This document shows, in pieces, positions 25,681-37,463 of a stretch of 64,000 nucleotides of DNA. The notes beneath the pieces were generated by a model that did no database searches, was not told the origin of the DNA, and saw nothing but the letters and a program-made list of their open reading frames with translations. This DNA is from Crotophaga sulcirostris (Eukaryota > Chordata > Aves > Cuculiformes > Crotophagidae). The DNA is taken from positions 865,316 through 929,315 of the forward strand of contig VYZB01000290.1 of NCBI GenBank assembly GCA_013397455.1. Direction: 5' to 3'. The position numbers were made by a program, and so were the translations under genes. Each line of letters opens with the position of its first letter. The stretch's first letter is position 1.

Positions 25681-28600
25681 GTCAGCTCCCATGACTTGCC
25701 CTTTCTACCATCTCAATCAAGTTTTCTCACAAAGACTGTCTTAGGAAATAATAGTTAGGCTTGTTACTCCAGCAATTTTGCCCCCCCTTCTGCCTAAACT
25801 CTGAAGTGAAATGTTATATATCATTTGACAGAGGAGATCTGTATACTGATCCCTCAAGATCAGTGCTAGATGTATTAGTAAACCTCAAAAATCCCAGTGT
25901 GCTGTGCCTGCCACCACCAGCTCTCGTCATGGCAGTTCACTTGCATCTTTTCCTATCACCCTTTGATCCTCCCCATCTCTTACTAATCCCAGCTACTTCA
26001 AGGGATTAGATGGAATTCAAATGAGATCCTGTGTTGATTTAGAAGTCTGTTCTTTCAGGTAGAAATTGTATCCTCTCATCTATGTTCAAAAATAAGTAAC
26101 ATGTTATCATCACCACCACAATATAAATGACTAATTATAACAAGGAATTGGATGTTCATAAAATAAATAACAAGATCTTTGAATGCCCCTGTCCTGTTTC
26201 TTCTGAATGGCATCATATGTTTTACATATTTGGGGCTAGACTGTCTGCATGATGTTAAGCAGTTAAAGGGAAAACCTGGCACTTTGTCATGGAGGAGCAT
26301 TCCTAATAACTGCTGTTTAACACATACCATGGGAAAAAATGGTTGTGAGCGCCCACTGGATGAGCAACAGCAGTTAACTAATAAATACTATTCCCAAGTG
26401 ATTCTCAAACAATGAAGTAACCAAAAAGAGTCATGTTAATTTCTATTCTGTTTTCAAGCAGGAGAACAAAATCAATATTTGCTTAATGGAAAAAGACAAT
26501 ACTTGAGGCAGGCCATCAAGGGCGGAAGGGCTGTGCTGTAGCCAGAGCATAATGCTGGGAATCAAGAGACAGAGATTTTCCTTTTGAATTGCTTCAAACG
26601 AGTTAGTGTTGCTCTGTGCCTCACTTTCCTTTCTTGAAAAAATGGGAAGCTGCTGCTCCTGGACGCTGCATGAAGCAAACAGATGATAACAGTTTTCAAG
26701 CACTATGGGTATTCTTTGGCCTGGAGAAGTGCTGCTGGTGACCTGTCACCATCACTACTGACAGCAAGCCAGAGGCACAGAAAAAAATGAGGCTCCTTCT
26801 TAGCACCATATTAAAAATCTACTTAAATGAAGTGGGAAGGTGAGGGCTAGCATTCAGCTGCTGCTATGCACACTTAGCATGCAATGGGTAGAGCCCTTCA
26901 ATATCCAACCCAACATCTCATAAAAGTGTTATTATCCACAAAATACCTTCTTGGGGGCTAAAGAACGAGAGGAATGGAAAGAATTTATTTCAAATTCAAA
27001 AAAAGGCTTTTGGGGAGGATATTATCCTATTATTGTCATGTGGCAGCTGTATTTATCCACATTGATTGTTGAGAGCAATCATCTAGTTAACATTTTTATA
27101 CTATAAAGACATGCTATAGGAATTCCATGTAGCAATGTCATGTATAAAAGCCGTATGACCTTTTTTCCTGTGAAATACTTGTATAATTTAAAACCTTCAG
27201 AGGTGAATCACTTTCTTAGTAGGGACCACTGACTTGAGCAGGACTGATAATGTTTCATTAGTTTTGTTTCTGGGTCAGATGCTGTTAGCTTTTACAGCAT
27301 TTTTTAAATCCATAGACTTTGGATAACATAACATCAACAGCCATACACTTGAATTTGCTGAAATTCACTGACACATTACCAGAGCTAGGTATGTTTCCCA
27401 CATCAAATAAAACTCACTGACAATGCATTTGACTAAAAAAGTATTCCATCCAAAATGGAGGTGGATAAGTGGAAATACTTAAATAGTCCGTATATTACTG
27501 CAGGTACCATTCACTAGCTCTAGTCTGTACCCCAGGGACCTGGATTTTGACTCTGACATTGCTTCGTAATCAAGGATTGTCCCAGGGTGAACTGTAAGAC
27601 TTCTGCTATGTGGACAAGGGTCAGATCCTGAGGACATGTAAGAGGATGGGAAGAGATTGCAAGGAAAATATATCTGCACGAAGAAGCGGGTAGATATACA
27701 CAGCTAAAGATGTAATAAAAGAAAGAACTGGTTTTAAGAGGTTTTTTTTCTAAGCTAGGTTATGATTAGAACATCAGAAAAGAGAACACACAGTGAGGAT
27801 TTTGCTTTCAGATAATGAAGAGTTTGTCTCACAGGTACAGGAATTCGTGATTAAAAGGCCTGAGGGCAATAAACTGATGGCCTGATTCTCAGTTACATAG
27901 AAGCCTTTTTTGTTTGTTCATTTTGTGTGTGTGTAAAAAGGGGCTGAAACATAAATGATTATTTGTACAAATGTCATACACAACTGGAAAGAAAGGGGAG
28001 CTCATTGAGACAATCAAGGGCTTATTATGCTGGCCAGGATCTGTTCTGCACCTCTTCTCAAACAGTGTAGCCTCTTGGTATGGTGGTAGCACCAGTTAGA
28101 TGGATTATACAGGCTTGTGACACATTTCATTTAATGTTTTGGGCTGCAGGAAAGTTAATTGAACTTCTCTCATGAAGTAATAATGGGTTCTGTACCTAAA
28201 TTAAGATGGTTTGGTTATGCTGTACTAACTGGGAATGAAGGCTTGCAACACTATCAGAAAATAAATGGACATTTTATTTTTTTCTCTTGCAACCAGTTAT
28301 ATGCCTCTAATTTCATGTGTTCATGCCTACAGAATGTTTCAATCCTTGGTTTAATGGGAAATATGGAATATTTGGATGAAGTCTTAACCTCTTTTTGATG
28401 AACAACAAAACCCTTATTCAATTTAATGGAACTAGAATTTTATGTAACATCTGTCAGATGGCAGTATAAGTAGCTATCTGCTTTGAAGAAGTCTTATTGT
28501 GGTTTAATTTATAACATTTTGTTGATTCTCCTCCCTTTTCATGTTTTTAGTTCTTTCCTTCCTTCCACTCTCCAGATCTCCATTAAGCAGTATTGCAAAA

Positions 28601-29407
28601 TACATATACAAAGATGGCAAAGTTGAAAATTCACTTCAGAATGTGAGCGTAATGTGCTGTATGGTTATAACCAGAATATTATGCATGGAAAACATACAGT
28701 CTTCCTGAGGTAGGAACTCTGATAACCTCATCAATCATTTCCTGGACGTTATGTACACTATTTAAGTAAGTGGAAAGCTAAGTATTTTTCCTTGAGGTTA
28801 AGTGTATGTCAAGAAGAAGAAGAAGAAGGAAAGCGTTTTTCACTGTAAATACAAAATAGATTTTCCAATGATCTATTTAACATTGACTCCATTAAAAAAC
28901 TTCAGTAACAGAGCAGATCAGAAGGAGTGAGGGAAAATAATTATCAGAAATAACACTTGTGAAGGAAAGGAACAAAAAAGAGGCTTATCAGGCTTTGGTG
29001 ACTGGACTCCTAAGAGTGAAGGGCAATATACAGCACAGCTGTAAAGAAAATGGATTTTTCTGTATCTACATGCTGATATTTTAAATATTTATTTCTTATA
29101 TATTAATTATTTGAAGAACAATTCTTGATATTTTCAAAAGCATAAAATGTTGATCGAAACCTTTTCCCACTGAAATCAATAATAAAACTCCTATCAGCTT
29201 CACTGGCAGCAGGGATAAGCAGCTACTTCTGAATATATTACTTCATAGGGACTGTTCGTTTGGTGTGTGGAGAGGGAGGGTTATTTTGAAATACATGTAA
29301 TCTGTAGTTTTTTCACCTTGAAATCATACAAAATACGACAAGTTCAAAAAGAATACCGCTTTTCTTTCAGGTGGAAAAGAATTCCAAAAGGAAGCACATA
29401 TGTCTGA
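25681..29407. other. Intergenic DNA, nothing recognised
   Basis: AT-rich, non-coding. The only local structure noted is a short (AAG)n run at 28811-28828. Confidence 0.5.
28811..28828. repeat. (AAG)6 microsatellite
   Basis: Six uninterrupted AAG trinucleotides followed by GAAAG. Confidence 0.85.
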
Positions 29408-29879
29408 GACCAAGTCCAGAGGAGAACCATGAAGATGATCAGAGGGCTGGAGCACCTCCCATACGAGGACAGGATGAGAGAGTTGGGCTTGTTTAGGCTG
29501 AAGAAGAGAAGACTCCGGGGAGACTATAGCAGTCTTCCAGTACTTAAAGGGGGCCCGCAGGAAAGCTGGGGAGGGGCTCTTTATCAGGGAGCGCAGTGAT
29601 AGGACAAGGGTTAACAGTTTTAAGATGAAAGAGGAAAGATTTAGATTAGATATTAGGAAGAAATTTTTTTACTACGATGGTGGTGAGGCCCTGGAACAGG
29701 TTGCCCGTAGAAGCCATGGATGCTCCATTCCTGGAGGTGTTCGAGGCCAGGCTGGCTGAGGCTTTCAGTGGAAGGTGTCCCTGCCCATGGCAGGGAGGTT
29801 TGAATTGGATGATCTTTAAGGTCCTTCCAACCCAAATAATTTTGGTTCTATGATTCTATGGTTAGTTTTATGATTCTAT
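29408..29879 (+). mobile_element. CR1 3' end, sense, with ATTCTATG tail
   Basis: A 5'-truncated CR1. It begins in the C-terminal part of ORF2 (GTCCAGAGGAG, ATGATCAGAGGGCTGGAGCA) and passes TTAGATTAGATATTAGGAAG, GGAACAGGTTGCCC, GGAGGTGTTCGAGGCCAGG and TGCCCATGGCAGGGAGG. It ends in GATCTTTAAGGTCCTTCC followed by TTCTATGATTCTATGG and a second ATGATTCTATT. The diagnostic TTTATCAGGGAGCGCAGTGATAGG segment is shared with the copy at 36641-36997, so these two probably belong to one subfamily. Confidence 0.92.
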
Positions 29880-32079
29880 TAAAAGAACTCCAAATCTTTA
29901 ACAGTGTGAAGATGTGACATAAACAATCTGATTTGCTCTGTCTACATAACACAGCAAGTGAGGCATCCCAAGCCAAATACAGAGAAGCTTCACATTCGAG
30001 TGACTACTCATCTATCTGTTATGTATAAAAATATACCACATTACATTTTCTTCAGGATTGTATTAGATGAAAATGTTGTTATTTTATTTAGATAGTAATC
30101 TGTTCCTTCACAGTTTTTGCAAAATTCTTCTCTAAGGTACTTGAACTCCTGACCTTTTTAATGAACACCTCTTAACAACCAATGGAAAACCTTCATTAGG
30201 CATGATATTTAAGGTTAAAATAAGAATGTCTTATATTCTATTAATTTTGTTCTATTGTATCCAGAAACTTCCTTTTTCTTTAGATTAGGGTACAAGTAGA
30301 CCAATTATATCCAAGATACATCTGTGTATTACTGTAATGCCGTGTATACAGAAGAATGTCACTAAGATTTGGAAATGAGAGACTTTTGTGATGTGTCAGT
30401 TCAGGTAAGCCATTTGGAAAAATGTTTTCCAAACAGGTGGTCTTCTTTAAAAGTAAACACACACCGCACAGAGCTGTTGGGAAACTTGTTGCTACGTCAT
30501 CTTCTGGTTACCCATGATCAATACCTGGAAGCAGCTGTGGTAGGTATAACTGAAAGCAACATTATATTACTGAGATGATGATACATGCAAATTTGTAACA
30601 GCCTAAGGAAAATAAGTGCAAAATACCTGGGTAATATCACCTGTATACAGAAGGATCACAGGAGCACAAGATTATTCTTGGCTCACTCTTTGTTTCCAGT
30701 GCCCTGTTGACATCATCACCAAAACTGTGCACATGGTTCACATCCAGCCTCCTCTCTGCAGTGAGGAAACCAGTGTTCTCTACGAGAGTTTGCCCCAGGG
30801 TCTGCCATAGACTGGTAATACCATAGCAGATTCCATAGAGTGTGGCTCCATCCTCCTGAGACAGTCCTGCAGTTCTACCCCAGAAGGCTTGGTGCTTTTG
30901 CATGTTTCTTTGTGCCTCCTTCCTGCACATGAAAAATCTCACTACAATGCAAGAGACCTGCCTAACAGACAGAAAAATACATCTTCACATAATTTCAGGT
31001 TCTCAAAATTGGAAACTCACAAGAAAGCAATGCCTCAAGACATGTCTGCACCAATCACCTTGGGAACCAGGATTCTCTTGCTGGTGCAACCAATAACAAG
31101 AATAGAGACAGAAGTGTCTTGATAATATAGTAATGACCGGACTTCATTATGCAAGTAATGTACATGATGAACAGTTATCATAATGAACACAATAAACGTT
31201 CTGTTAAAATCTCATTGTAAAACTGATAATTTGTAAAAGTTTATGTAAAGTTTATGAAATTTTGATTCTGGATTTTCAATTTCAAATTCCAGAAATGTTA
31301 ATAAAACTATAACATCCTAGAGTCAAGATTTGGGGTCCTACCTAAATATGTGTTTTCTTTTAAGAATTTATCTCGGTTATGAAGAGAGAGAGCAGTTCTC
31401 GACACAGAGGAAGGAAGACCAGTTACTAAAAGCTAAGAAAATATGAAAATGAAAATGAACATGAACATGGGGATTAAATTTAAGCTTGTTCTTGAGACTC
31501 TTAGAACAAACAGTATTTTAAGATTATTCTAACCATTATGCATCAACTTAAAGTTAGATCAAATCTGGGTGTTTAATGAAAATGCTCATTACTCAAACAA
31601 TATTGATGTTTGACAAAAGAATATGGCTCTTACCAGAAACAAGCACTAATGCTCCTTTAAAATGATGAAACTACTGAATAACCAGTGTTCTGGTTTGAGC
31701 TAAAGCAGAATGAATTTTCTAAATTTTCAGCTAAGCCTCGTCTAAGTAAAGTTAACTTCTGAAAGTTAACTGCATGTTTTTCAGACAGCGTTCATCTCTA
31801 GAAGTGATAACATGGGGCATGCAGAAATGCCATTGCCTATATTTATCCCTATGGAGACCAAGGACATAGTCAAAAGTTGGTGGAATGCCATAAGTGAAAG
31901 GGAAAAGAAAACTTCTTTAATCAGCAGGCAGAGAATTTCTGGGGTTCATTGCCTCAAGAAATGGAAACCAGTAGTGCCAGCAGGTCCAAAAGAGACAAAT
32001 GTATCAACAGCATGTTTGTGAACAGATACTAGAAGAAGCAGTCAGGGATGTGCCTTCTAACATTCCTAATTCCATGCCA
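29880..32079. other. Intergenic DNA with one unusual open frame
   Basis: AT-rich, non-coding apart from the minus-strand frame at 30637-30942, listed separately. A segment around 31690-31810 has an LTR-like flavour (GTTCTGGTTTGAGCTAAAGC) but I cannot assign it to a family or find paired ends. Confidence 0.4.
30637..30942 (-). other. Unrecognised minus-strand open frame, 101 codons
   Basis: I do not recognise this frame. It has a balanced amino-acid composition without the Lys/Asn/Ile/Phe/Leu bias of chance frames in the neighbouring AT-rich DNA. It starts MRFFMCRKEAQRN, then has a G/T/Y/W-containing middle (ATLYGICYGITSLWQTLGQ) and a charged part (RRLDVNHVHSFGDD). Frame upstream on the same strand is broken by stops. 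The underlying DNA is less AT-rich than its flanks. Possible explanations are a fossil of a retrotransposed gene, an internal piece of an unnamed transposable element, or chance. No domain, signal peptide or membrane segment is evident. Confidence 0.2.
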
Positions 32080-32220
32080 GTAAATGCTGGGATAAGACAA
32101 GGTGAATGGAGCTCAGAGGTACGTGCTCTCCCCAAATAGCATCTCTTATTGCCACCGTCAGGGACCAAGCACTAGACTAAACGGACCATTCTTTTGATCT
32201 GGTATGACATTTCTTTTGTG
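32080..32220 (+). mobile_element. Ancient CR1-type 3' end, sense
   Basis: It resembles the reptilian (turtle/crocodile) CR1 terminus: AATGCTGGGATAAGACAAGG with TGAATGGAGCTC, later CACTAGACTAAACGGACC and TTTTGATCTGGTATGACA, then a decayed TTCTTTTG-type tail. In reptilian CR1 the last part reads like 'ACTGGGCTAGATGGACC...TCTGACCCAGTATGGC'. Divergence from that form is high, consistent with an old insertion. Confidence 0.6.
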
Positions 32221-35140
32221 TTCTTTATTTTTCTAGCAGTGAGTATAAGCGACCTTAAAATGACTTATCAGAAGTGCAGAATTCTGTGTAATTGGAAATG
32301 TTATGCCAAGATATGTATTCTTTTAAAAAAACGGTACAAAGAGGAATTAATTCAGGTAAATCTCATGACCCATGTTAGGGATGAGTTCAGATTAAATTAC
32401 AGTGCTACTCCCATCTGGCTCCATAATCTATAGACGTATGAAATATTCTTGTAGTATAATAATTTTTCAATTTCAGACTTGCTCCTTCTTTACCAGGCCC
32501 TTAATATTTTTAACTAGAAGTTTTTTTAAGAGAGTCCCTTACTACCTCTTCCCTTATATATAGCCCTTGTTTATCTTTAATAAATGGATAATTGTACTGG
32601 ATTTATGTTGTTTACTGTTCTTCACATTTTTTCATCTTCTCTGTGTGCTCTATCTAACACAAGAAGGTATCTTTCAATAAAGACTGCATGAGAGTGAAAA
32701 TGAAGAAAGGGAGAGGAAGAAACACAAGCAGGGAGTGAGGGTCAGAGAAAGAAAGAAAAGAGAAAAAAAAAAAAAAATCCTGAAGGATTTGAAAATAATT
32801 CACTGTAATTTGGAAAAGTTTTTAAATGTCATGAAACACAGATCAACTATTTTAAAGATAATATCTAATAATCTTTCTGATATTATTACCACTCATTTCT
32901 TTTTAAAAAATAGGGGATCATTTAAATTTAATTTAAATCTGTTGCAGTGATGAGACTTAGTGGTAATATGTGCTTCTTACCTTTCCTTTTTGGTGATATG
33001 GCTAATTACACAGGGGTAATCTTTAGCTCCAATTAAAGACAGTACTTACTATGATGCTCATATGGTATTACTATGTTTAATAAAAAGATAATTATTCATC
33101 CTTGTTAATGATTATCCTATGAAAATTTGCACTTGAGCTTAGCTTTATAAGCATGGTTCAAGTCCTTAAGGTGTATTTATTTAATTTTTTAAAAATGTAT
33201 AATTGAAATGTCACAGTCATTGTTCCGATATTATTTCAGTGTGTTGAAGTACATGTGTTAAGTTCATTTTAGAGGTGGATTAAGAAGAAAGAAGTAAACA
33301 ACTGCAAAACAGTATAATACTAGTAGGTGAAACAGGATCTTTTCCTAAAGAAATTCAACATTATATTTATAGAAGCTATGGTACAAACTGAAAGCATCTT
33401 CACAGAAATAATTCTCTGATAGCAAAGGAAGAAAAATAAAACAGGCTTTGCAAGTTTCTTTCTAAAAACAAACAAACAGAAAGAGGAAAGCCTTTGAACT
33501 TCTATTGTTCTGACAACAATATTAGCTATGTTTTATCCAGCACAGTGTTTTTAAATGCTATTAACTTACAGACAACACTGCTTTTTTTTTTTTTTGGCTT
33601 TTTTTTTTGGCTTTTTTTTTTCTTTAACTGAATAAGTGGTAGTGAGAGTGGTGGGAGATAAAGATAACCCAGATGAATATTTTGCTGGATGAATCAGTCC
33701 TACTTGAAAGCAACTGAGAGCTCTTGGAGACTGTAATACAATAATCTTTACCAAATGGCATGGATACTTGCTACTCATTGTGTTTCACAGGAGTCAGGGA
33801 GAAAGTATGTTAAAACAAGAGATAAAAATTCTAGCAGTATTTGGAATCTGAATGTTGGTCAAGGTCCAAGTTTCAGTGATAATTCTGATTTCTGTGGCAA
33901 TGGATAAATCAGAAACTCCTGACAGGATTTAATTTTAGAAAGCTGGATGGGGATGTCAGCGTCTTGTTAGAAGTGTCTATGCAGAATTCCCATCAACTGG
34001 AAGCTCTGTATTCAAGTAGGCACAAGGAAGACTACAAGTATCATGGTATGGCTAAAATCTTTAGTTTAAAAGACTTATCGGGAGTGCTATTTTTTGTGAA
34101 CCAAGTTAAAACAAAGCAATAAGGTAAAGGCAGTCTATCACTTGAGATGGGTCTGAGCCAAAACACTCTACCTAAACTTCAAAGAGTTCATAATCTCATG
34201 AGGGATCCCAAGCCTCTCCCTCTTGTACAACTGACTTAACTCAAATTTCAATTTCAGATCTACATGCTGGCAGACAGTGAGAGAGAGTAGTATTTAAGAT
34301 CAGGACAGAACATCTACCTCCCTTAGGCAGTGCTATATTTTCCACTTATGCTGGACTACGTTTAAGCTTTTTATCTCCAAAGGTCGACTGGGATGTTTTC
34401 AGGCCAGCCTCTGCAGGATGCTGAGTGCTTTGCAGGAGGTGCTGAAAGATTTTAAAACCCACTGGCGTCATTGCTTCTTGATGGCTTTCAGCACTTTCAG
34501 GCAGTGGATGTGAGAGGGGTGGCAGAATCAGATGCCAACATATTAAATTTCCCTGACACATTAAAAACCTATAATCATAGCAGATTGAATTCATACCTTA
34601 AGTCTAAACAAGAAAAAAATCAGTTTTGCACGTTTCTGCCAGAAATAAGTAGCACACTGTAAGTAAATCACATTGTTTATACCACTTAATTCTATGTGCA
34701 ATGAAAACAACAACAGCTGTTCCTTGACTGCTCTGTTTGTAACAAATGTGTACTGTTAGTTGTTAGAATATCAAAGTTTACAAGATCTGCCACCCTTTCC
34801 CTTACACTCTGATTTTCTTGGCATTTATAAAGTCAGTTATTAATATTCATTCCAGTTTAAAAAGTGCCCAAAATGTCTCTGTTGAGGAAAAAAAACCAAC
34901 CCTGAAAGTGGGGGAAAAAAAGCATGTTGGCCAAAGTTTCCTTTCACTAGATATACAGTCTTCAAATACCAGATAAGACTGTGCATTACATATTACAGGA
35001 CAAATCCTGGCTCCACTGACAGCAATGATTTTTTTTCTCAATGATTTAAACAGGACTAAGATTCAAGAAGGTCAGAATGGGACTGGAATGAGTTCTTTGA
35101 GTAAGCATCACAGCTGTCAGCAAACATCTCTTACAGTCTC
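32221..35140. other. Intergenic DNA, nothing recognised
   Basis: AT-rich and non-coding. Low-complexity pieces are an A-rich run at about 32747-32777 and an interrupted poly-T at 33581-33623. Confidence 0.5.
33581..33623. repeat. Interrupted poly-T tract with GGC spacers
   Basis: Three T runs of about 10-14 bases are separated by two GGC triplets. The Lys-rich minus-strand frame over it (33566-33778) is a low-complexity artefact. Confidence 0.8.
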
Positions 35141-35640
35141 TTATATAAGTTTATTAAGTCTCATCTTGAAATCAGTTAAATTTCTTGCCAGTAAGGTTCT
35201 TCTGAGGACCACACTTGTCTGACACATGGGAATCTACTTCTCATTTCCAGCCTAAATGCACTGAAAATAGCTGATACCTATTTGATCTCATACCTTTTAC
35301 TTCAATAGCTCTTCTTCCTTTTTGGCTCTTTTTTTTATTTCTAGATTGAAGAAGCCAAGCTCTTCTTTTTCCAGTCTTCTCTGACTGAAGAGATTAAATT
35401 TCTGTGATCCGTTTATTGGTCCTTTGTCCCCTTCCAGTTTGAATTCTTTTTTTTTTTTTTTGCAACAAAGGTGACTTGAAATTTACTGTTATATCCAGGT
35501 GAGGTCACAACAATATTTTGTACAACGGCAGTCAAACATCTTCTCTGTAGATATCCCTTGACTTCTATGGCCAGGATGGCTTTTTACACACTGCTTCGCC
35601 ATGGTGCCCTGACAGTCTACAGACATCTGTTAACAGATCA
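35141..35640 (-). mobile_element. Ancient CR1 ORF2/3' fragment, antisense
   Basis: On the plus strand it reads as the antisense of reptilian-type CR1. Landmarks are AAGTTTATTAAGTCTCATC and TTGAAATCAGTTAAATTTC; then TTCCAGCCTAAATGC, AATAGCTCTTCTTCC and AAGCCAAGCTCTTC; then CCTTCCAGTTTGAATTC followed by a poly-T expansion (35447-35461), CCAGGTGAGGTCACAACA and TTTTGTACAACGGCAG. These correspond in order to the C-terminal ORF2 and 3' UTR blocks known from turtle/crocodile CR1. It is heavily diverged and non-functional. Confidence 0.7.
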
Positions 35641-36640
35641 AAAAGGGAGGTTTTCTTATATTGTGTGATTTGCAAATGAAATATATTCATGGTAGTTACA
35701 GTGATATATTCTAGTGCTGACACTGTTAACTTTGATAGCTGTCTCTCTCCCCAGTGTAAACTTCTCAGTGTGATTTTAAAGGAAAGTTCTCAGTAAAAAT
35801 TCCAGCAAATAGGTTCTAAATGCAGGTCAACAATATACATTATTTTCATACCCAAGGTAGTACACTCTGCAGTTAACTTTAATTGTATGGTCTTATGATC
35901 TTCCAGTATATTGTAAGATTTCTTTCTCATTGATAAAACTGACCTGCGCATTTTTAAACTCTTGGCTTTGATTCCAAAGGTAGAGACTGAGTACATCAGC
36001 ACTGTAGCTCCACCTTACATTTTGAATAGCTCCAATGGCAAAACCCAAATGATAAAAAAATGCTGCCTATTGCTTTTTAGTTTTGGTTACATTTTTAATG
36101 TATAAAGAAAGCTATTTGAGTGCAAGCAAGGTGTTGAAGTCTTGTTTTTAAAGTTTTAACAGAGAAAAGGCAGCAGCTGCTAGAAATAAAGAAAGACATT
36201 TAGACTCTCTAAAATCATTCTCCAGGCACTAAAACATGAGTGGGCAATTTCAATATTGACCAATTAAGTAAAAAGTAGAGAGAGATCAGAGGTTCCTACA
36301 CAACTCACCAGAGGATCTAATGGAAATCAGAGCTGTGCTTGGCCAAGTGCTGCTCAGATGGGTGCCAATAAATGGGCCTTGTCCTGGAGAACTGGCAGTC
36401 CACCGTGCAACAGGGCAGCAGGCACTGATACGCTGCAAGTGGCTCTCAGCTTCACCTACATCCAAACCCCTGCTAACCAGGGGCTATCACATCATTCACC
36501 ATGGGGGTCATCTTCAGTCCCATCACAGCGGGGTGTGCAAAGGACTCCCTGAGGGAATCGATGGAATTCAGCTTAAAAAAGCCTCTGGCTCGCAGCTAAG
36601 GATGGCAGGAGGAAAACAGGGAAGGGAAGGGAAAGGAAGG
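35641..36640. other. Intergenic DNA upstream of the CR1 cluster
   Basis: AT-rich until about 36310, then GC-richer to 36640. The plus-strand frame of 145 codons (36320-36757) begins in this GC-richer part and runs into the CR1 below, so its last third is CR1-derived. The first part has no domain that I recognise. A purine-rich GGGAAGGGAAGGGAAAGGAAGG stretch lies at about 36617-36640 and may mark an expanded simple repeat. Confidence 0.45.
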
Positions 36641-36997
36641 CACTGGGGATATCTTATAGCAGCCTTCCAGTACTTAAAGGGACTTACAGGAAAGCTGGGG
36701 AGGGGCTTTTTATCAGGGAGTGCAGTGATAGGACAAGGGGGAACGGTTTTAAGATGAAACAGGGGAGATTTAGATCAAATATTAGGAAGAAATTTTTTAC
36801 TGTGAGGGTGGTGAGGCAGTGGAACAGGTTGCCCAGGCAGGTTGTGTATATCTCAATCCCTGGAGGTGTTCAAGGCCAGGCTGGGTGGGGCTTTGAGTGA
36901 CCTGATCCAGTGGGAGGTGTCCCTCCCCACGGCAGGGGGGTTGGAAATGGATGGTCTTTAATGTCTCTTCTGACTCAAACCATTCGATGATTCTAAG
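36641..36997 (+). mobile_element. CR1 3' end, sense (copy 1 of promoter-proximal pair)
   Basis: 5'-truncated at the TATAGCAGCCTTCCAGTAC block. It continues with TTTATCAGGGAGTGCAGTGATAGG, TAGATCAAATATTAGGAAG, GGAACAGGTTGCCCAGGCAG, GGAGGTGTTCAAGGCCAGG and the GGAGGTGTCCCTCCCCACGG block. It ends GATGGTCTTTAATGTC...CATTCGATGATTCTAAG with one decayed octamer. It is in the same orientation as VPS41 and directly precedes a second CR1 end. Confidence 0.92.
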
Positions 36998-37021
36998 AAG
37001 GAAGAAGAAAAAAAATGCGGA

Positions 37022-37403
37022 AAATAGTGGCCTTCCGGTACCTGAAGGGGCTACAGGAAAGCTGGGGAGGGACTTTTTACAAGGCTAACTAGTGATAGGA
37101 TGAGGGGGAATGGCTTTAAATTGGAAGGAGTAAGATTTAGATTAGACATTAGCAAGAAATTCTTCACAATGAGGGTTGCGAGACACTGGCACAGGTAGCC
37201 CAGGGAAGCTGTGAATGTCCCTATCCCTGGAATAGTTCAAGGCCTGGTTAGATGGGGCTCAGAGCAACCCGATCCATGGCAGGGGGGTTTGGAACTGAAT
37301 CATAGAGTGGTTTTGGTTTGGGAGGGATCTTAAAGATCAGCTCGTTACAATGATGGGTGATCTTTAAAGTCCCTTCAGACCCAAACCATTTCATGATTCT
37401 ATG
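37022..37403 (+). mobile_element. CR1 3' end, sense (copy 2), with internal foldback
   Basis: It starts near the same CR1 position as copy 1 (GTGGCCTTCCGGTACCTGAAG) but carries different diagnostic bases (TTTTTACAAGGC, CACTGGCACAGG), shared with the intron 1 copy at 38104. Near its end an antisense CR1 tail fragment (37297-37349) interrupts it. The sense end then resumes with GATCTTTAAAGTCCC and finishes ATTTCATGATTCTATG. The last base of the tail lies 114 bp before the VPS41 start codon. Confidence 0.88.
37297..37403. repeat. Imperfect inverted repeat made of two CR1 tails
   Basis: The left arm (37297-37338, GAATCATAGAGTGG...TTAAAGATC) is nearly the reverse complement of the right arm (37359-37403, GATCTTTAAAG...CATGATTCTATG). 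About 20 bases separate them. Arms are roughly 42-45 bp with scattered mismatches, enough for a hairpin just upstream of the VPS41 core promoter. Confidence 0.75.
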
Positions 37404-37449
37404 AAGGAAGAAGGAAAAAAACCATGAGGAACACACACCCCCTTTCGAA

Positions 37450-37463
37450 ACTACATTTCCCAG
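37450..37463 (+). promoter_or_regulatory. ZNF143-type site (ACTACATTTCCCAG)
   Basis: ACTACATTTCCCAG is a near match to the ACTACAnnTCCCAG core bound by ZNF143/Staf, a motif found in many CpG-island promoters close to the start site. It begins 68 bp and ends 54 bp upstream of the VPS41 ATG, in plausible core-promoter position, and lies outside the CR1 that ends at 37403. Confidence 0.75.

Noticed and set aside
33566..33778. Lys-rich minus-strand frame
   Set aside because: Generated by the interrupted poly-T tract.
36320..36757. Plus-strand frame of 145 codons
   Set aside because: Its last third is CR1 sequence and the rest has no recognisable domain.
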